From JALZKA01 sp963701205 (GTDB lineage: Bacteria > Actinomycetota > Thermoleophilia > Solirubrobacterales > 70-9), in the NCBI GenBank assembly GCA_963701205.1, contig OY969575.1, positions 496,001-560,000 of the forward strand: 64,000 bases of DNA. Reading direction: 5' to 3'. Of the stretch, positions 23,076-31,212 are shown piece after piece (the first letter of the stretch is position 1; each line of letters opens with the position of its first letter). A program made the position numbers and the translations under genes. A model generated the notes under the pieces. The model was not told the origin of the DNA. It saw nothing but the letters and a program-made list of their open reading frames with translations, and made no database searches.

Positions 23076-24887
23076 ATGGATGCCGACACGCCGACCTCGG
23101 CGGCCGGTGGCGAGCAAAGCTACCGCACGCCGAAACGCCGAAACGCGGGTTCGGCACCGCTCTCGGAGCGCCGTCGCCGTCTAACGCAACGCACCCTGAT
23201 CCCAATTGTCGGGGTTTCGCTCGCAGCATTCGTCTTAGGAGTTGTGGCGGGTGGCTCGGATAACGGAAACGGTCCCGCTGAATTGTTCGCCCAAGCATGG
23301 GCACAACAGGACTTCACGGCAATGCACGCCCAGCTTTCCCCGGAGGCGCAGGCGGCGTTCCCGCTCGAGGAGTTCACGGCTCGCTACGTGGACGCGCAGT
23401 CAACGGCGACCGCGACGGCGGTCCGCACCGGCGAGGTTCGCGACGGGCCGGGCGGTGGCCGCAGTTTCGATGCAACCGTCGCAACCCAGGCTTTCGGTCC
23501 TGTGATCGGCGCCATCGATCTGACCCTGGACGACGAGGACCGCATCGAGTGGTCCCCGGAGGTCGTGTTCCCGGGCCTCGAGCCTGGCGAGTCGCTCAAA
23601 CGCAGTACCCGCATAGGCGAGCGGGCGGCGCTCCTTGCCCGGGACGGCACGCCGCTGGCCGAGGGACCAGGGTCGAGCCGCACGTCGCCGCTTGGCGCCG
23701 CCGCTCTGTCAATTGCGGGCGCAATCGGATCGCCATCGAGAAAGCAGGAGCGCGAGCTCTACGCGCTTGGCTTTCCACCCGGGAGCTTGGCTGGAACAAG
23801 TGGACTGGAGCTGGCCTTCAACGACCGCCTGGCCGGGCAACCCAGCGGGCAGCTGTTCGCGTCGTCCGCCGACTCGCAGGAGCCCGGTCGCGTCCTCGCG
23901 ACGGGTGAACCGCAGCCGGGCGAGTCGGTCCGGACCACGATCGATCCCGACGTGCAGGCTGCTGCTGTCGCTGCTCTCGGCGCCGCGTACGGCGGGCTTG
24001 CGGTACTGAACGCCCGCAACGGCGACGTCCTGGGCGTCGCCGGCCTCGCGTTTTCTGCTCCGCAGCCGCCCGGCTCCACCTTCAAGGTGATCACCGCGAC
24101 GGCGGGACTTGATGCTGGTGTCGTCAAGACCGGTGACGAGTTTCCGGTTGAGACGTCGAACAGCCTGATCGGCCGCGAGATCGCGAACTCGCACGACTCG
24201 GCCTGCGGCGGCACATTCACACAGAGCTTTGCCAACTCCTGCAACACGGTGTTCGCACCGCTGGGAGTAGATGTGGGGGTGGACAAGATGATGGAGATGA
24301 CCGAGGCGTTTGGTTTCAACGCCACGCCGAGCCTGGCCGACGAGGATGCGCTCGAGGCACTCGCGCCCCCCGCCTCGACCCTGCCTCGCCCGGAAAGCGA
24401 TGTCGCCCTTGGCGAGGCCTCGATCGGCCAGGGCAAGGTTCTTGCGACCCCGCTGCAGATGGCGTCCGTTGCCCAGACCATCGCAAACAAGGGCGTTCGG
24501 TCCCCGACGTCGCTCGTCCGCGACCCTGAACTGCGCGCGGACAACGCACCCGTCGAGGTCACCTCGCCCGAGATCGCCGAGACGGTCAAGCTTTTGATGA
24601 TCGAGGTCGTGAAGGCCGGCACCGGCACGGCGGCAGCTGTGCCGGGCATGCAGGTTGCCGGCAAGACGGGCACGGCCGAGCTGGGGCCGTCGGCGCTGGA
24701 GCCGGGGCAGGTCCTGGGCCCCGACGAAGAGCCGCCCCAGGACGAGAACGCTTGGTTCACCGCCTTCGCGCCGGCAGACAAGCCGAAGCTCGCGATCGCG
24801 GTGATGGTCATTGACGCTCCCGGCGACGGCGGGACGATCGCAGCGCCGATCGCCCAGCAGGTTCTCGCTTCAATCCTCGCCCCCTAG
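23076..24887 (+). CDS. penicillin-binding protein, D,D-transpeptidase with NTF2-like domain
   Basis: 603 residues with a basic cytoplasmic N-terminus, one membrane helix (about 41-58), an NTF2-like/MecA_N domain (about 65-170) and a transpeptidase. The active-site motifs are S334-T-F-K337 (PPGSTFK), S388-C-N390 and K530-T-G532. It crosslinks peptidoglycan as a class B PBP of the PbpA/PBP2a-like group. A TACCTT lies 9 nt before the ATG. The middle PBP dimer domain appears short compared with FtsI-type proteins. Confidence 0.94.
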   Translation: MDADTPTSAAGGEQSYRTPKRRNAGSAPLSERRRRLTQRTLIPIVGVSLAAFVLGVVAGGSDNGNGPAELFAQAWAQQDFTAMHAQLSPEAQAAFPLEEFTARYVDAQSTATATAVRTGEVRDGPGGGRSFDATVATQAFGPVIGAIDLTLDDEDRIEWSPEVVFPGLEPGESLKRSTRIGERAALLARDGTPLAEGPGSSRTSPLGAAALSIAGAIGSPSRKQERELYALGFPPGSLAGTSGLELAFNDRLAGQPSGQLFASSADSQEPGRVLATGEPQPGESVRTTIDPDVQAAAVAALGAAYGGLAVLNARNGDVLGVAGLAFSAPQPPGSTFKVITATAGLDAGVVKTGDEFPVETSNSLIGREIANSHDSACGGTFTQSFANSCNTVFAPLGVDVGVDKMMEMTEAFGFNATPSLADEDALEALAPPASTLPRPESDVALGEASIGQGKVLATPLQMASVAQTIANKGVRSPTSLVRDPELRADNAPVEVTSPEIAETVKLLMIEVVKAGTGTAAAVPGMQVAGKTGTAELGPSALEPGQVLGPDEEPPQDENAWFTAFAPADKPKLAIAVMVIDAPGDGGTIAAPIAQQVLASILAP

Positions 24888-24929
24888 CCGGGCCGGGCGC
24901 GCGCTAACGCTAGACGTGCGCCGGACCCC

Positions 24930-25253
24930 TCAGTCGTCGACCGGGTATCCCATCGTGGCCCCGATTACGACCAGCGCGCCGCCGATGACGGCCAGGATCC
25001 CGCCGATCGAGTCGCTGAGCTCAGCGACGCCGGCGCCCAGGAGCGACAGCAACGCGCCGACGCCCACGATTGTCCACCAGCCGCCACCCGCGCGCCGTCG
25101 CTCGGGCGCAGTCCACGCCGCCACCGCCAGCACTACGGCCAGGCAGATGTAGGAGATCAGATCCCCGAAAATCCCTGAGAGGATGAGCAGCGCCGCGAGC
25201 GCCGCCGCGATCAGCGAGACGCGCAGCGCGTAACCCGAGAGGTCGTCGTCCAT
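24930..25253 (-). CDS. small membrane protein with about four helices
   Basis: A 107-residue protein from the ATG at 25253 with a short acidic N-terminus (MDDDLSG) and hydrophobic segments covering most of its length, interrupted by a polar loop TAPERRRAGGG. The second half (VIGGALVVIGATMGYPVDD) is Gly/Ile-rich. No family is recognised. It begins 18 nt after the lipoprotein gene and is probably in the same transcript. Confidence 0.65.
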   Translation of the reverse strand: MDDDLSGYALRVSLIAAALAALLILSGIFGDLISYICLAVVLAVAAWTAPERRRAGGGWWTIVGVGALLSLLGAGVAELSDSIGGILAVIGGALVVIGATMGYPVDD

Positions 25254-25271
25254 CAATGCCCTCGAACCGGG

Positions 25272-25814
25272 CTAGATGTCCAGCTCAATGTGCCCGCTGC
25301 CACGAGGGCCTTCGATCTGAAGCTCGAGCGGGCGGGCTGCCGAAACGTCGTCATCGACCAAAAACAGCAGCAGGGCGCCCTGGATCGGGCTCTCCGACGC
25401 CGGCGTGTCCGCCGCGGGAATCTTGTCGTCAGCGGGGACGACGGCACCGAGATCGAGCGCGTGGACGCTTTCGGTTTCGAGCGGCTCGTACTCACGCTCG
25501 GAGGCATCGGTGACCAGGTACGAGGTTGCGCTTGGAACCGCCTCGCTTTCCTCGTTGTCGATCGTCAGGAAGACGCCAAGGTAGGACTCGCCCACTGGCT
25601 CGGCGGGCTGGCCGACAAGGTACGCCTGGTCCTCGACCTCGGCCGGGTTCATGAAGCGGGTGATCGCGACGTTGTAGATCAGCCCGCCGACGTGGAGCGG
25701 CTCGCCTTCGACGGCCTCGAGGGCTTCATCGCCTTCCTTCTCGCCGCACCCTGCGAGGGGCAGGGCGATGAGGAAGGTGGCCAGGCCAAAGATCAGGGCA
25801 ATCTTGGTGCGCAT
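25272..25814 (-). CDS. lipoprotein with DUF4352-like immunoglobulin-type domain
   Basis: From the ATG at 25814 the product has 180 residues: signal peptide with lipobox PLAGC, then an acidic beta-rich domain. The pattern LGVFLTIDNEESEAV plus SATSYLVTDASEREY resembles the DUF4352/telomeric-repeat-like extracellular beta-sandwich of Gram-positive lipoproteins. Function is unknown. A TAGACT lies 11 nt upstream of the ATG. The open frame above the ATG overlaps the SRPBCC gene and is not used. Confidence 0.75.
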   Translation of the reverse strand: MRTKIALIFGLATFLIALPLAGCGEKEGDEALEAVEGEPLHVGGLIYNVAITRFMNPAEVEDQAYLVGQPAEPVGESYLGVFLTIDNEESEAVPSATSYLVTDASEREYEPLETESVHALDLGAVVPADDKIPAADTPASESPIQGALLLFLVDDDVSAARPLELQIEGPRGSGHIELDI

Positions 25815-25867
25815 TCGAGGGCGGGAGTCTATAGCTGTGGGATTTGCGGGCGATCCAGGCCGAAGCA

Positions 25868-26368
25868 TCAAATCCCAACCCGATCGCCGCCACCAACCGC
25901 AACTCGATCCGGCGTTTCCCCTGCTTCGACCAGATCCCGCAGTCGCTCCAGGGCACGCTCCCAGCCGCGGCGCAATCGCCGTTCGGAGCCGCGCCGCTCG
26001 CGCAGTTTGTCGAACGCTCGCGTGGGATCCGTCATGAACGTCACCGCGACCTCGCAACCTGTGTTCGCCGGTGCATCCATCAACCGCCACTCAATCGTGC
26101 ACGGCACGCGGTTGAGGTAGCCACCGTGGCCGCGCTCGACGATCCGGTGCGGCGCATCCACCTCGTCAATGGTCACATCAAAGGTCAGCCGGGCCGCGGG
26201 AATCCGGAGGCGAGCGCCGGCCCCGATGCCGATGGGATTCTCGCGCAGCAGGTGGTAGCCCTCGACGAAGTGGTCGGTGAAAGCGGGGCGCGATCCCAGG
26301 TCCATGAGTAGCGAAAAGACCTGCTCACGAGGCGCCGCGACGGTCACGCTTGCTGCGGAAACTCCCAT
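25868..26368 (-). CDS. SRPBCC-family (START-like) protein
   Basis: 166 residues from the ATG at 26368. The N-terminal SVTVAAPREQVFSLLMDL is the usual SRPBCC opening, and the strand pattern VTFDVTIDEVDAPHRIVERG, WRLMDAP and a final long basic helix fit the polyketide-cyclase/START-like fold that binds hydrophobic ligands. The ligand is unknown. The start is supported by a TAGACT box 8 nt upstream. It is divergent from the ParA gene. Confidence 0.85.
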   Translation of the reverse strand: MGVSAASVTVAAPREQVFSLLMDLGSRPAFTDHFVEGYHLLRENPIGIGAGARLRIPAARLTFDVTIDEVDAPHRIVERGHGGYLNRVPCTIEWRLMDAPANTGCEVAVTFMTDPTRAFDKLRERRGSERRLRRGWERALERLRDLVEAGETPDRVAVGGGDRVGI

Positions 26369-26376
26369 CGGCCGCG

Positions 26377-26382
26377 AGTCTA
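26377..26382 (-). promoter_or_regulatory. putative leaderless -10 box of the SRPBCC gene
   Basis: TAGACT on the minus strand, 8 nt before the ATG at 26368. Confidence 0.5.
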
Positions 26383-26430
26383 TTGCGGAGCTGAGCCGAA
26401 AACGGCAGCGGCCGCGCGGTTGACGGCGCA

Positions 26431-26436
26431 TATAGT
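26431..26436 (+). promoter_or_regulatory. putative leaderless -10 box of the parA-like gene
   Basis: TATAGT, 7 nt before the ATG at 26444. It is one of the closest matches to TATAAT in the window and no ribosome binding site follows. Confidence 0.55.
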
Positions 26437-26443
26437 CACGGCG

Positions 26444-27253
26444 ATGAGCGAGGCCACGATCATCGCCGTGCTGTCCCAAAAGGGCGGCACCGGCAAGACG
26501 ACAATGACTCGAAGCCTTGCCGACGTCCTCGATCGCCTGGGCCTGAACGTGCTCGCGATCGACGCCGATCCCCAGGGCAACCTGTCCGACTATTTCGACA
26601 CCCCAGCGGACGCGACGCCCACGTTGGCTGAAGTTCTGATCGGCCAGGCTGACGCCGCCGACGCGATTCACGGGGCGGTGATCCCCGCGAACCTCCGCCT
26701 GGCCGAGGCCGAGCTGGCGCTGGCCGGCAAGATCGGGCGCGAGGTCACGCTGCGGACCGCCATCCGCGATATCACCGGCTCCTACGACGTCATCCTGATC
26801 GACTGCCCGCCGACGCTTGGATTGCTGACGGTCAACGCCCTCGTCGCATCGTCTCACGCCCTCATTTCCACCCAATCGCAGTACTTCTCACTTCAGGGGG
26901 TCGAGCAGGCAATGGAGGTCGTTGATCTCGCCAGGGACAGCCTTAACCCAGACCTCAAACTTCTGGGGATCGTTCTGAACATCGCGAACATGCGCACGAA
27001 ACACGCCCGCCAGACCCTCGAGTCATTGCAGGAGCGCTTTGGTGACGGCGTCTTCCGCTCGGTCATCCGCCAATCGATCGCCTACGCCGAATCCGCCGAG
27101 CGCGCCGTGCCGATCCTCTCCTACCGGCCTGCGCGCGGCCAGGACTACCTGTCGCTGGCCGGCGAGGTTCTGCGCAGGCTCGGGCGCCCCGACCTGCTGG
27201 CAAGCCTCGACCAGCTCTCGGTCGAGGTCGTACCCGCCGGCACCCGCGCCTGA
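26444..27253 (+). CDS. ParA/MinD-type ATPase without an adjacent ParB
   Basis: 269 residues from the ATG at 26444. The deviant Walker A QKGGTGKTT (residues 12-20), the switch LAIDADPQGNLSDYF and Walker B VILIDCPPTLG are all intact. Family members use ATP-dependent dimerisation on DNA or membranes to position chromosomes, plasmids or protein clusters. No parB, parS-like array or gid/rnpA context is visible, so it is probably not the chromosomal parA; the cargo is unknown. Confidence 0.88.
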   Translation: MSEATIIAVLSQKGGTGKTTMTRSLADVLDRLGLNVLAIDADPQGNLSDYFDTPADATPTLAEVLIGQADAADAIHGAVIPANLRLAEAELALAGKIGREVTLRTAIRDITGSYDVILIDCPPTLGLLTVNALVASSHALISTQSQYFSLQGVEQAMEVVDLARDSLNPDLKLLGIVLNIANMRTKHARQTLESLQERFGDGVFRSVIRQSIAYAESAERAVPILSYRPARGQDYLSLAGEVLRRLGRPDLLASLDQLSVEVVPAGTRA

Positions 27254-27264
27254 CTCCCCGCCGC

Positions 27265-27316
27265 CGCCGACGTGCGGGGTTATGAGGCCAATGCCCCCAC
27301 AAACCCGCAGTCGGCG
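27265..27316. terminator. hairpin between convergent parA-like and thrB genes
   Basis: The left arm (27265-27281, CGCCGACGTGCGGGGTT) pairs with the right arm (27301-27316, AAACCCGCAGTCGGCG) apart from two single-base bulges, with a 19-nt loop. It fills the 64-nt convergent gap. No T-run follows on either strand, as is common for actinobacterial terminators. Confidence 0.6.
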
Positions 27317-27317
27317 A

Positions 27318-28205
27318 TCAGAGTTCGGGGACGTCCGCGCCCAGTGGGGCGAAGGGGATGCGGCGAACCTCGGCCCAATCGCCGACCCACTCCTCGATCG
27401 CCTTGAACACCTTGCCGGTGTCCTGCCAGTAGCTCCAGACCAAGACGGTGGGGCCGGCGCCCGAGATCGTGGCCCCAAGGGCGCCCAGTTCAGCGGCGGT
27501 CGAGACCAGCTCCATCGAGCGCTCATACAGATGGGCGCGGTGCGGCTGGTGCAGGCGATCGGCAAGCCCACCGCGAATCAGGGCGAGATCCGAGCGCTCG
27601 AGCCCCAGCACCAATTGCGACGCCGCCGCAACGTTGGTGACGGCATCGCCAAGCGAGACGTCGGCGGGCAGCGCACCGCGAGCGCTTGCGGTCGGGACTT
27701 CGTCGGGCGGGATCACCAGCACGGCCTCGACGCCCTCGGGCGGATCGAGCCTGATCGGCACCTGGTGCGGAGTTCCGGCCTCCTTTTGCGGACAGACGAC
27801 GAAGCCGCCGTAGAGCGCCGCGCCAACGTTGTCCGGATGCCCCTCGATCTCGACCGCCTTGGCGTAGATCTGATCGCGCCCCAGCCCAAGCTCGTAGAGG
27901 TGGTCGGCGGCCGTCAGGCCGGCGACGATTGCCGCGGCGCTCGAGCCCAGGCCCCTGGCCAATGGAATCTCATTGCGAATCTCAAAGCGCAGGCCGTCGG
28001 CGGAATGCAGTGCCTCGAACGCCCGGACGCACAGGTTTGAGCGATCCACAGGCAGCGGCTGTTCGCCCACATCCACACTGAACTCGCCCGCCTCCGTGAC
28101 CTCAAGCTCCAGGTGCAGCTCAAGGGCACCGGCCAGGACATCGAACCCCGGCCCGAGGTTGGCCGAGGTCGCCGGAACGCGGACCACTCGTCGGCGTTCC
28201 GTCAT
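27318..28205 (-). CDS. thrB: homoserine kinase
   Basis: 295 residues of the GHMP family. The N-terminus VRVPATSANLGPGFDVLAGAL is the ThrB motif 1, ARGLGSSAAAIVAGL is the ATP-binding motif 2, and SGAGPTVLVW is motif 3. It phosphorylates homoserine for threonine synthesis in the cytoplasm. It begins inside the 3' end of the nucleotidyltransferase gene (4-nt overlap), an unusual partner; thrC and hom are not in the window. Confidence 0.93.
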   Translation of the reverse strand: MTERRRVVRVPATSANLGPGFDVLAGALELHLELEVTEAGEFSVDVGEQPLPVDRSNLCVRAFEALHSADGLRFEIRNEIPLARGLGSSAAAIVAGLTAADHLYELGLGRDQIYAKAVEIEGHPDNVGAALYGGFVVCPQKEAGTPHQVPIRLDPPEGVEAVLVIPPDEVPTASARGALPADVSLGDAVTNVAAASQLVLGLERSDLALIRGGLADRLHQPHRAHLYERSMELVSTAAELGALGATISGAGPTVLVWSYWQDTGKVFKAIEEWVGDWAEVRRIPFAPLGADVPEL

Positions 28206-29230
28206 CGGCCGGGGCCCACCAGCGAGCCGGATCGGCCGGCGATCGCACCAACCAGGTAACAGCCGGCCGGTACTTCGGCGCCCGGGAGCAGCAGCGAGCC
28301 CTTGATCCGCGCGCCGGCGCCGACCACGGCCCCGTCACCGATCACTGCTGGGCCGTCGATCCGAACGCCGGCGCCGATCGTTACGTCATTCCCGACAAGG
28401 ACGCGGCCATCCACCTCGCAGTCGGCGGGCAGACCTCCCTTTGCGACTCCCAGCGGGTGCTCGCCCGGGCGTTCGGGGTCGGCCTCGGCCTCCACGAGGG
28501 TTCCGCCCAGGTCCACGCCGACCGCACCCGAAACCGCGTCCAGGTTGCCCTGCAGGTATTCGGGCGGAGATCCGACGTCGTTCCAGTAGGCGTCCGTCTC
28601 GTGGACATAGAACGGAATGTCACCGGCCAGGAGCGCCGGAAATACGTCGAGCGCGAAATCCACCACCGCCTTGTCCGGGAAGTAATCGAAGATCTCAGGG
28701 CTGAGCGCATAGATCATGCAGTTGGCTCGATCCGATAGCGCTTCGGCGGGCTCCGGCTTCTCCTGGAAGCCTTCGATGCGCCCGTCGGGAGCGGTCACCA
28801 CCACCCCGTACTCACGCGTGTTGGCGACCCGCTTGACGACCAGCGTCGCGACTCCGTCGTTGGCCTCGTGAGCCGTCATCAGCGCCCCAAGGTCCACATC
28901 CGTAAGCGCGTCCCCGGCGAGGACCGCGAACGGCTCCGAGCCAAAGAAGTCCCGCACGTTCCTGACGCCGCCTGCGGTACCCAGGAGCTCCTCCTCATGC
29001 GAGTAGGTGAGCTTGATCCCCAGGTCCGAGCCATCCCCTAGGCGGTCGCTGATGGTCTCTGGGAACCAATGGAGGTTTGCGATGACGTCGCTGAAGCCCT
29101 GCGTGGCGAGAAGCCGCAGGATCTGCTCGATCACCGGCCGATTGGCCACCGGGACCATCGGCTTGGGAACCTCGTATGTGAGTGGGCGCAGACGGGTTCC
29201 AAGACCCGCCGCCATGACCATCGCCTTCAT
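28202..29230 (-). CDS. nucleotide-sugar pyrophosphorylase with left-handed beta-helix tail
   Basis: 342 residues. The NTP-transferase domain starts MKAMVMAAGLGTRLRPLT and has VPKPMVPVANRP, LAGDALTDVD and YWNDVGSPPEYL. The C-terminal part (about 260-342) has hexapeptide repeats such as VGNDVTIGAG and IGDGAVVGAG. It makes an NDP-sugar, probably GDP-mannose or dTDP/UDP-glucose type; specificity cannot be set by eye. It is a paralogue of the gene at 35734. A TACCCT lies 9 nt before the ATG. Confidence 0.9.
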   Translation of the reverse strand: MKAMVMAAGLGTRLRPLTYEVPKPMVPVANRPVIEQILRLLATQGFSDVIANLHWFPETISDRLGDGSDLGIKLTYSHEEELLGTAGGVRNVRDFFGSEPFAVLAGDALTDVDLGALMTAHEANDGVATLVVKRVANTREYGVVVTAPDGRIEGFQEKPEPAEALSDRANCMIYALSPEIFDYFPDKAVVDFALDVFPALLAGDIPFYVHETDAYWNDVGSPPEYLQGNLDAVSGAVGVDLGGTLVEAEADPERPGEHPLGVAKGGLPADCEVDGRVLVGNDVTIGAGVRIDGPAVIGDGAVVGAGARIKGSLLLPGAEVPAGCYLVGAIAGRSGSLVGPGR

Positions 29231-29285
29231 TGCAGCGGGAGGGTATTCATCGCCGTCCCGGAGCGTTACGACCGTGCCGCGGCAG

Positions 29286-29291
29286 GTACCC
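29286..29291 (+). promoter_or_regulatory. putative -10 box of ahcY
   Basis: TACCCT, 33 nt before the ahcY ATG, leaving room for a short leader with its Shine-Dalgarno. A 10-bp palindrome TGCCGCGGCA (29275-29284) lies directly upstream and could be a regulatory site. Confidence 0.4.
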
Positions 29292-29324
29292 TGCTCTGAC
29301 TACACCGGCTCGATCAGGAGACGC

Positions 29325-30749
29325 ATGACTACCACCGCGACATCCACCCAGGACTACAAGGTTGCCGACCTCGGCTTGGCCGAGTTTGGGCGCAAGGAAA
29401 TCAACCTCGCCGAGCACGAGATGCCGGGCCTGATGCGCACCCGCGAGGAATTTGCCGAGTCGCAGCCACTCGCCGGCGCGAGGATCACCGGATCCCTCCA
29501 CATGACGATCCAGACGGCCGTCCTGATCGAGACGCTGATCGCACTAGGCGCCCAGGTCCGCTGGGCCTCCTGCAACATCTTTTCGACCCAGGACCACGCC
29601 GCAGCCGCAATCGCCGCTGCGGGGATCCCGGTCTTCGCCTGGAAGGGCGAGACGCTTGAGGAGTACTGGTGGTGTACCCAGCAGGCGCTCCTGTGGCCCG
29701 ATGGTGATGGCCCGAACATGATCCTCGACGATGGCGGCGACGCAACCCTCCTGATTCACAAGGGCGTCGAGTACGAGGCCGCGGGCGCGGTTCCCGACCC
29801 GTCAAGCGCCGAGTCGGAAGAGTTTCGGATCATCCTTGAATGCCTTGTCGCATCGCTTGCCGAAGACCCCCAGCGATGGACGAACGTGGCGGCTCAGATC
29901 AAGGGCGTCACCGAGGAAACCACGACCGGCGTCCTGCGGCTCAACCAGATGGCCGAGACCGGCGACCTGCTGTTCCCGGCGATCAACGTCAACGACTCGG
30001 TAACCAAGTCGAAGTTCGACAACCTCTACGGCTGCCGGCACTCGCTGATCGATGGGATCAACCGGGGGACCGACGTGATGATCGGCGGCAAGGTCGCCGT
30101 CATCTGCGGCTACGGCGACGTCGGCAAGGGGTGTGCGGAATCGCTCCGCGGCCAGGGCGCCCGCGTGATCGTCACGGAGATCGACCCGATCTGCGCGCTG
30201 CAGGCGGCGATGGAGGGCTACGAAGTCCGCACCCTTGACGAAGTCATCGATACCGCGGACATCTTCATCACCGCTACTGGCAACAAGGACGTGATCGGTC
30301 TGGCTGAGATGGAACGGATGAAGCATCAGGCCATCGTCGGCAACATCGGGCACTTCGACAACGAGATCGATATGGCGGGCCTTGAGGCGTCCGGAGCGAC
30401 CCGCGACCAGGTCAAGCCGCAGGTCGATGAGTGGACGTTTGCCGACGGCCACAGCATCATCGTCCTCTCCGAAGGACGCCTGCTCAACCTGGGCAACGCG
30501 ACCGGCCACCCGTCGTTCGTGATGTCGAACTCGTTTACCAACCAGACCATCGCCCAGATCGAGTTGTTCGCCAAGAACGACGAGTACGAAAAGAAGGTCT
30601 ACGTGCTGCCCAAGCACCTGGACGAGAAGGTCGCGCGGCTCCACCTCGACGCGCTTGGCGTCAGCCTGACCGAGCTGACCGACGACCAGGCCGCCTACAT
30701 CGGCGTTCCGGTCGAGGGCCCGTACAAGCCGGATCAGTACCGCTACTGA
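29325..30749 (+). CDS. ahcY: adenosylhomocysteinase
   Basis: 474 residues from the ATG at 29325, preceded by AGGAG. It hydrolyses S-adenosylhomocysteine to adenosine and homocysteine in the activated methyl cycle. The NAD-binding motif CGYGDVGKGCAESL, the substrate segment NLYGCRHSLIDGINR and the C-terminal YKPDQYRY tail, which reaches the NAD of the neighbouring subunit in the tetramer, are all present. The long frame upstream to 29007 is antisense to the nucleotidyltransferase gene and is not coding. Confidence 0.97.
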   Translation: MTTTATSTQDYKVADLGLAEFGRKEINLAEHEMPGLMRTREEFAESQPLAGARITGSLHMTIQTAVLIETLIALGAQVRWASCNIFSTQDHAAAAIAAAGIPVFAWKGETLEEYWWCTQQALLWPDGDGPNMILDDGGDATLLIHKGVEYEAAGAVPDPSSAESEEFRIILECLVASLAEDPQRWTNVAAQIKGVTEETTTGVLRLNQMAETGDLLFPAINVNDSVTKSKFDNLYGCRHSLIDGINRGTDVMIGGKVAVICGYGDVGKGCAESLRGQGARVIVTEIDPICALQAAMEGYEVRTLDEVIDTADIFITATGNKDVIGLAEMERMKHQAIVGNIGHFDNEIDMAGLEASGATRDQVKPQVDEWTFADGHSIIVLSEGRLLNLGNATGHPSFVMSNSFTNQTIAQIELFAKNDEYEKKVYVLPKHLDEKVARLHLDALGVSLTELTDDQAAYIGVPVEGPYKPDQYRY

Positions 30750-30766
30750 GATCGAGCGCCGGGCGC

Positions 30767-30772
30767 TAGGTT
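30767..30772 (+). promoter_or_regulatory. putative leaderless -10 box of arfB
   Basis: TAGGTT, 6 nt before the ATG at 30779; it would let arfB be transcribed independently of ahcY. Confidence 0.4.
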
Positions 30773-30778
30773 GCCCGG

Positions 30779-31192
30779 ATGCCCGCCGACCTGCGGATCA
30801 CCGCAACGCTGACGATCCCGCTGAGCGAGATCGCGATTCGTGCGAGCCGATCGTCCGGCCCAGGCGGCCAGCACGCCAACGTCACCGAATCCCGGATTGA
30901 GGCCGTCTTCGAGATCGCGCCATCGGCAGTCCTGAGCGCTGAACAAAAGCGGCGCCTGACCCATAAGTTCGGGTCACGAGTCAGCGCAATCGCCCAGGAC
31001 GCGCGGAGCCAGCAACGAAACCGCGAGCTTGCCCTGAACCGGCTCGGTGAGCGAATCGCCGGCGGGCTCGCGAAGCAGGCCCGGCGCCGGCCCACGAAGC
31101 CCGGCCGATCGGCTCGCGAGCGCCGACTGAAGGGAAAGCGCCAACGCTCCGAGGTCAAACGCGCGCGCCGGCGGCCAAGCCGGGACGACTGA
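30779..31192 (+). CDS. arfB: alternative ribosome-rescue factor / peptidyl-tRNA hydrolase ArfB
   Basis: A 137-residue class I release-factor-like protein. The catalytic GGQ is in SSGPGGQHANVTES (about residues 26-39). The C-terminal 35 residues are strongly basic (RRRPTKPGRSARERRLKGK), the tail that enters the empty mRNA channel of stalled ribosomes in the ArfB/ICT1 family. It lacks stop-codon recognition domains, so it is not a normal release factor. It lies 29 nt after ahcY. Confidence 0.93.
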   Translation: MPADLRITATLTIPLSEIAIRASRSSGPGGQHANVTESRIEAVFEIAPSAVLSAEQKRRLTHKFGSRVSAIAQDARSQQRNRELALNRLGERIAGGLAKQARRRPTKPGRSARERRLKGKRQRSEVKRARRRPSRDD

Positions 31193-31212
31193 ACACCAGC
31201 CAGCGCGCGTCG

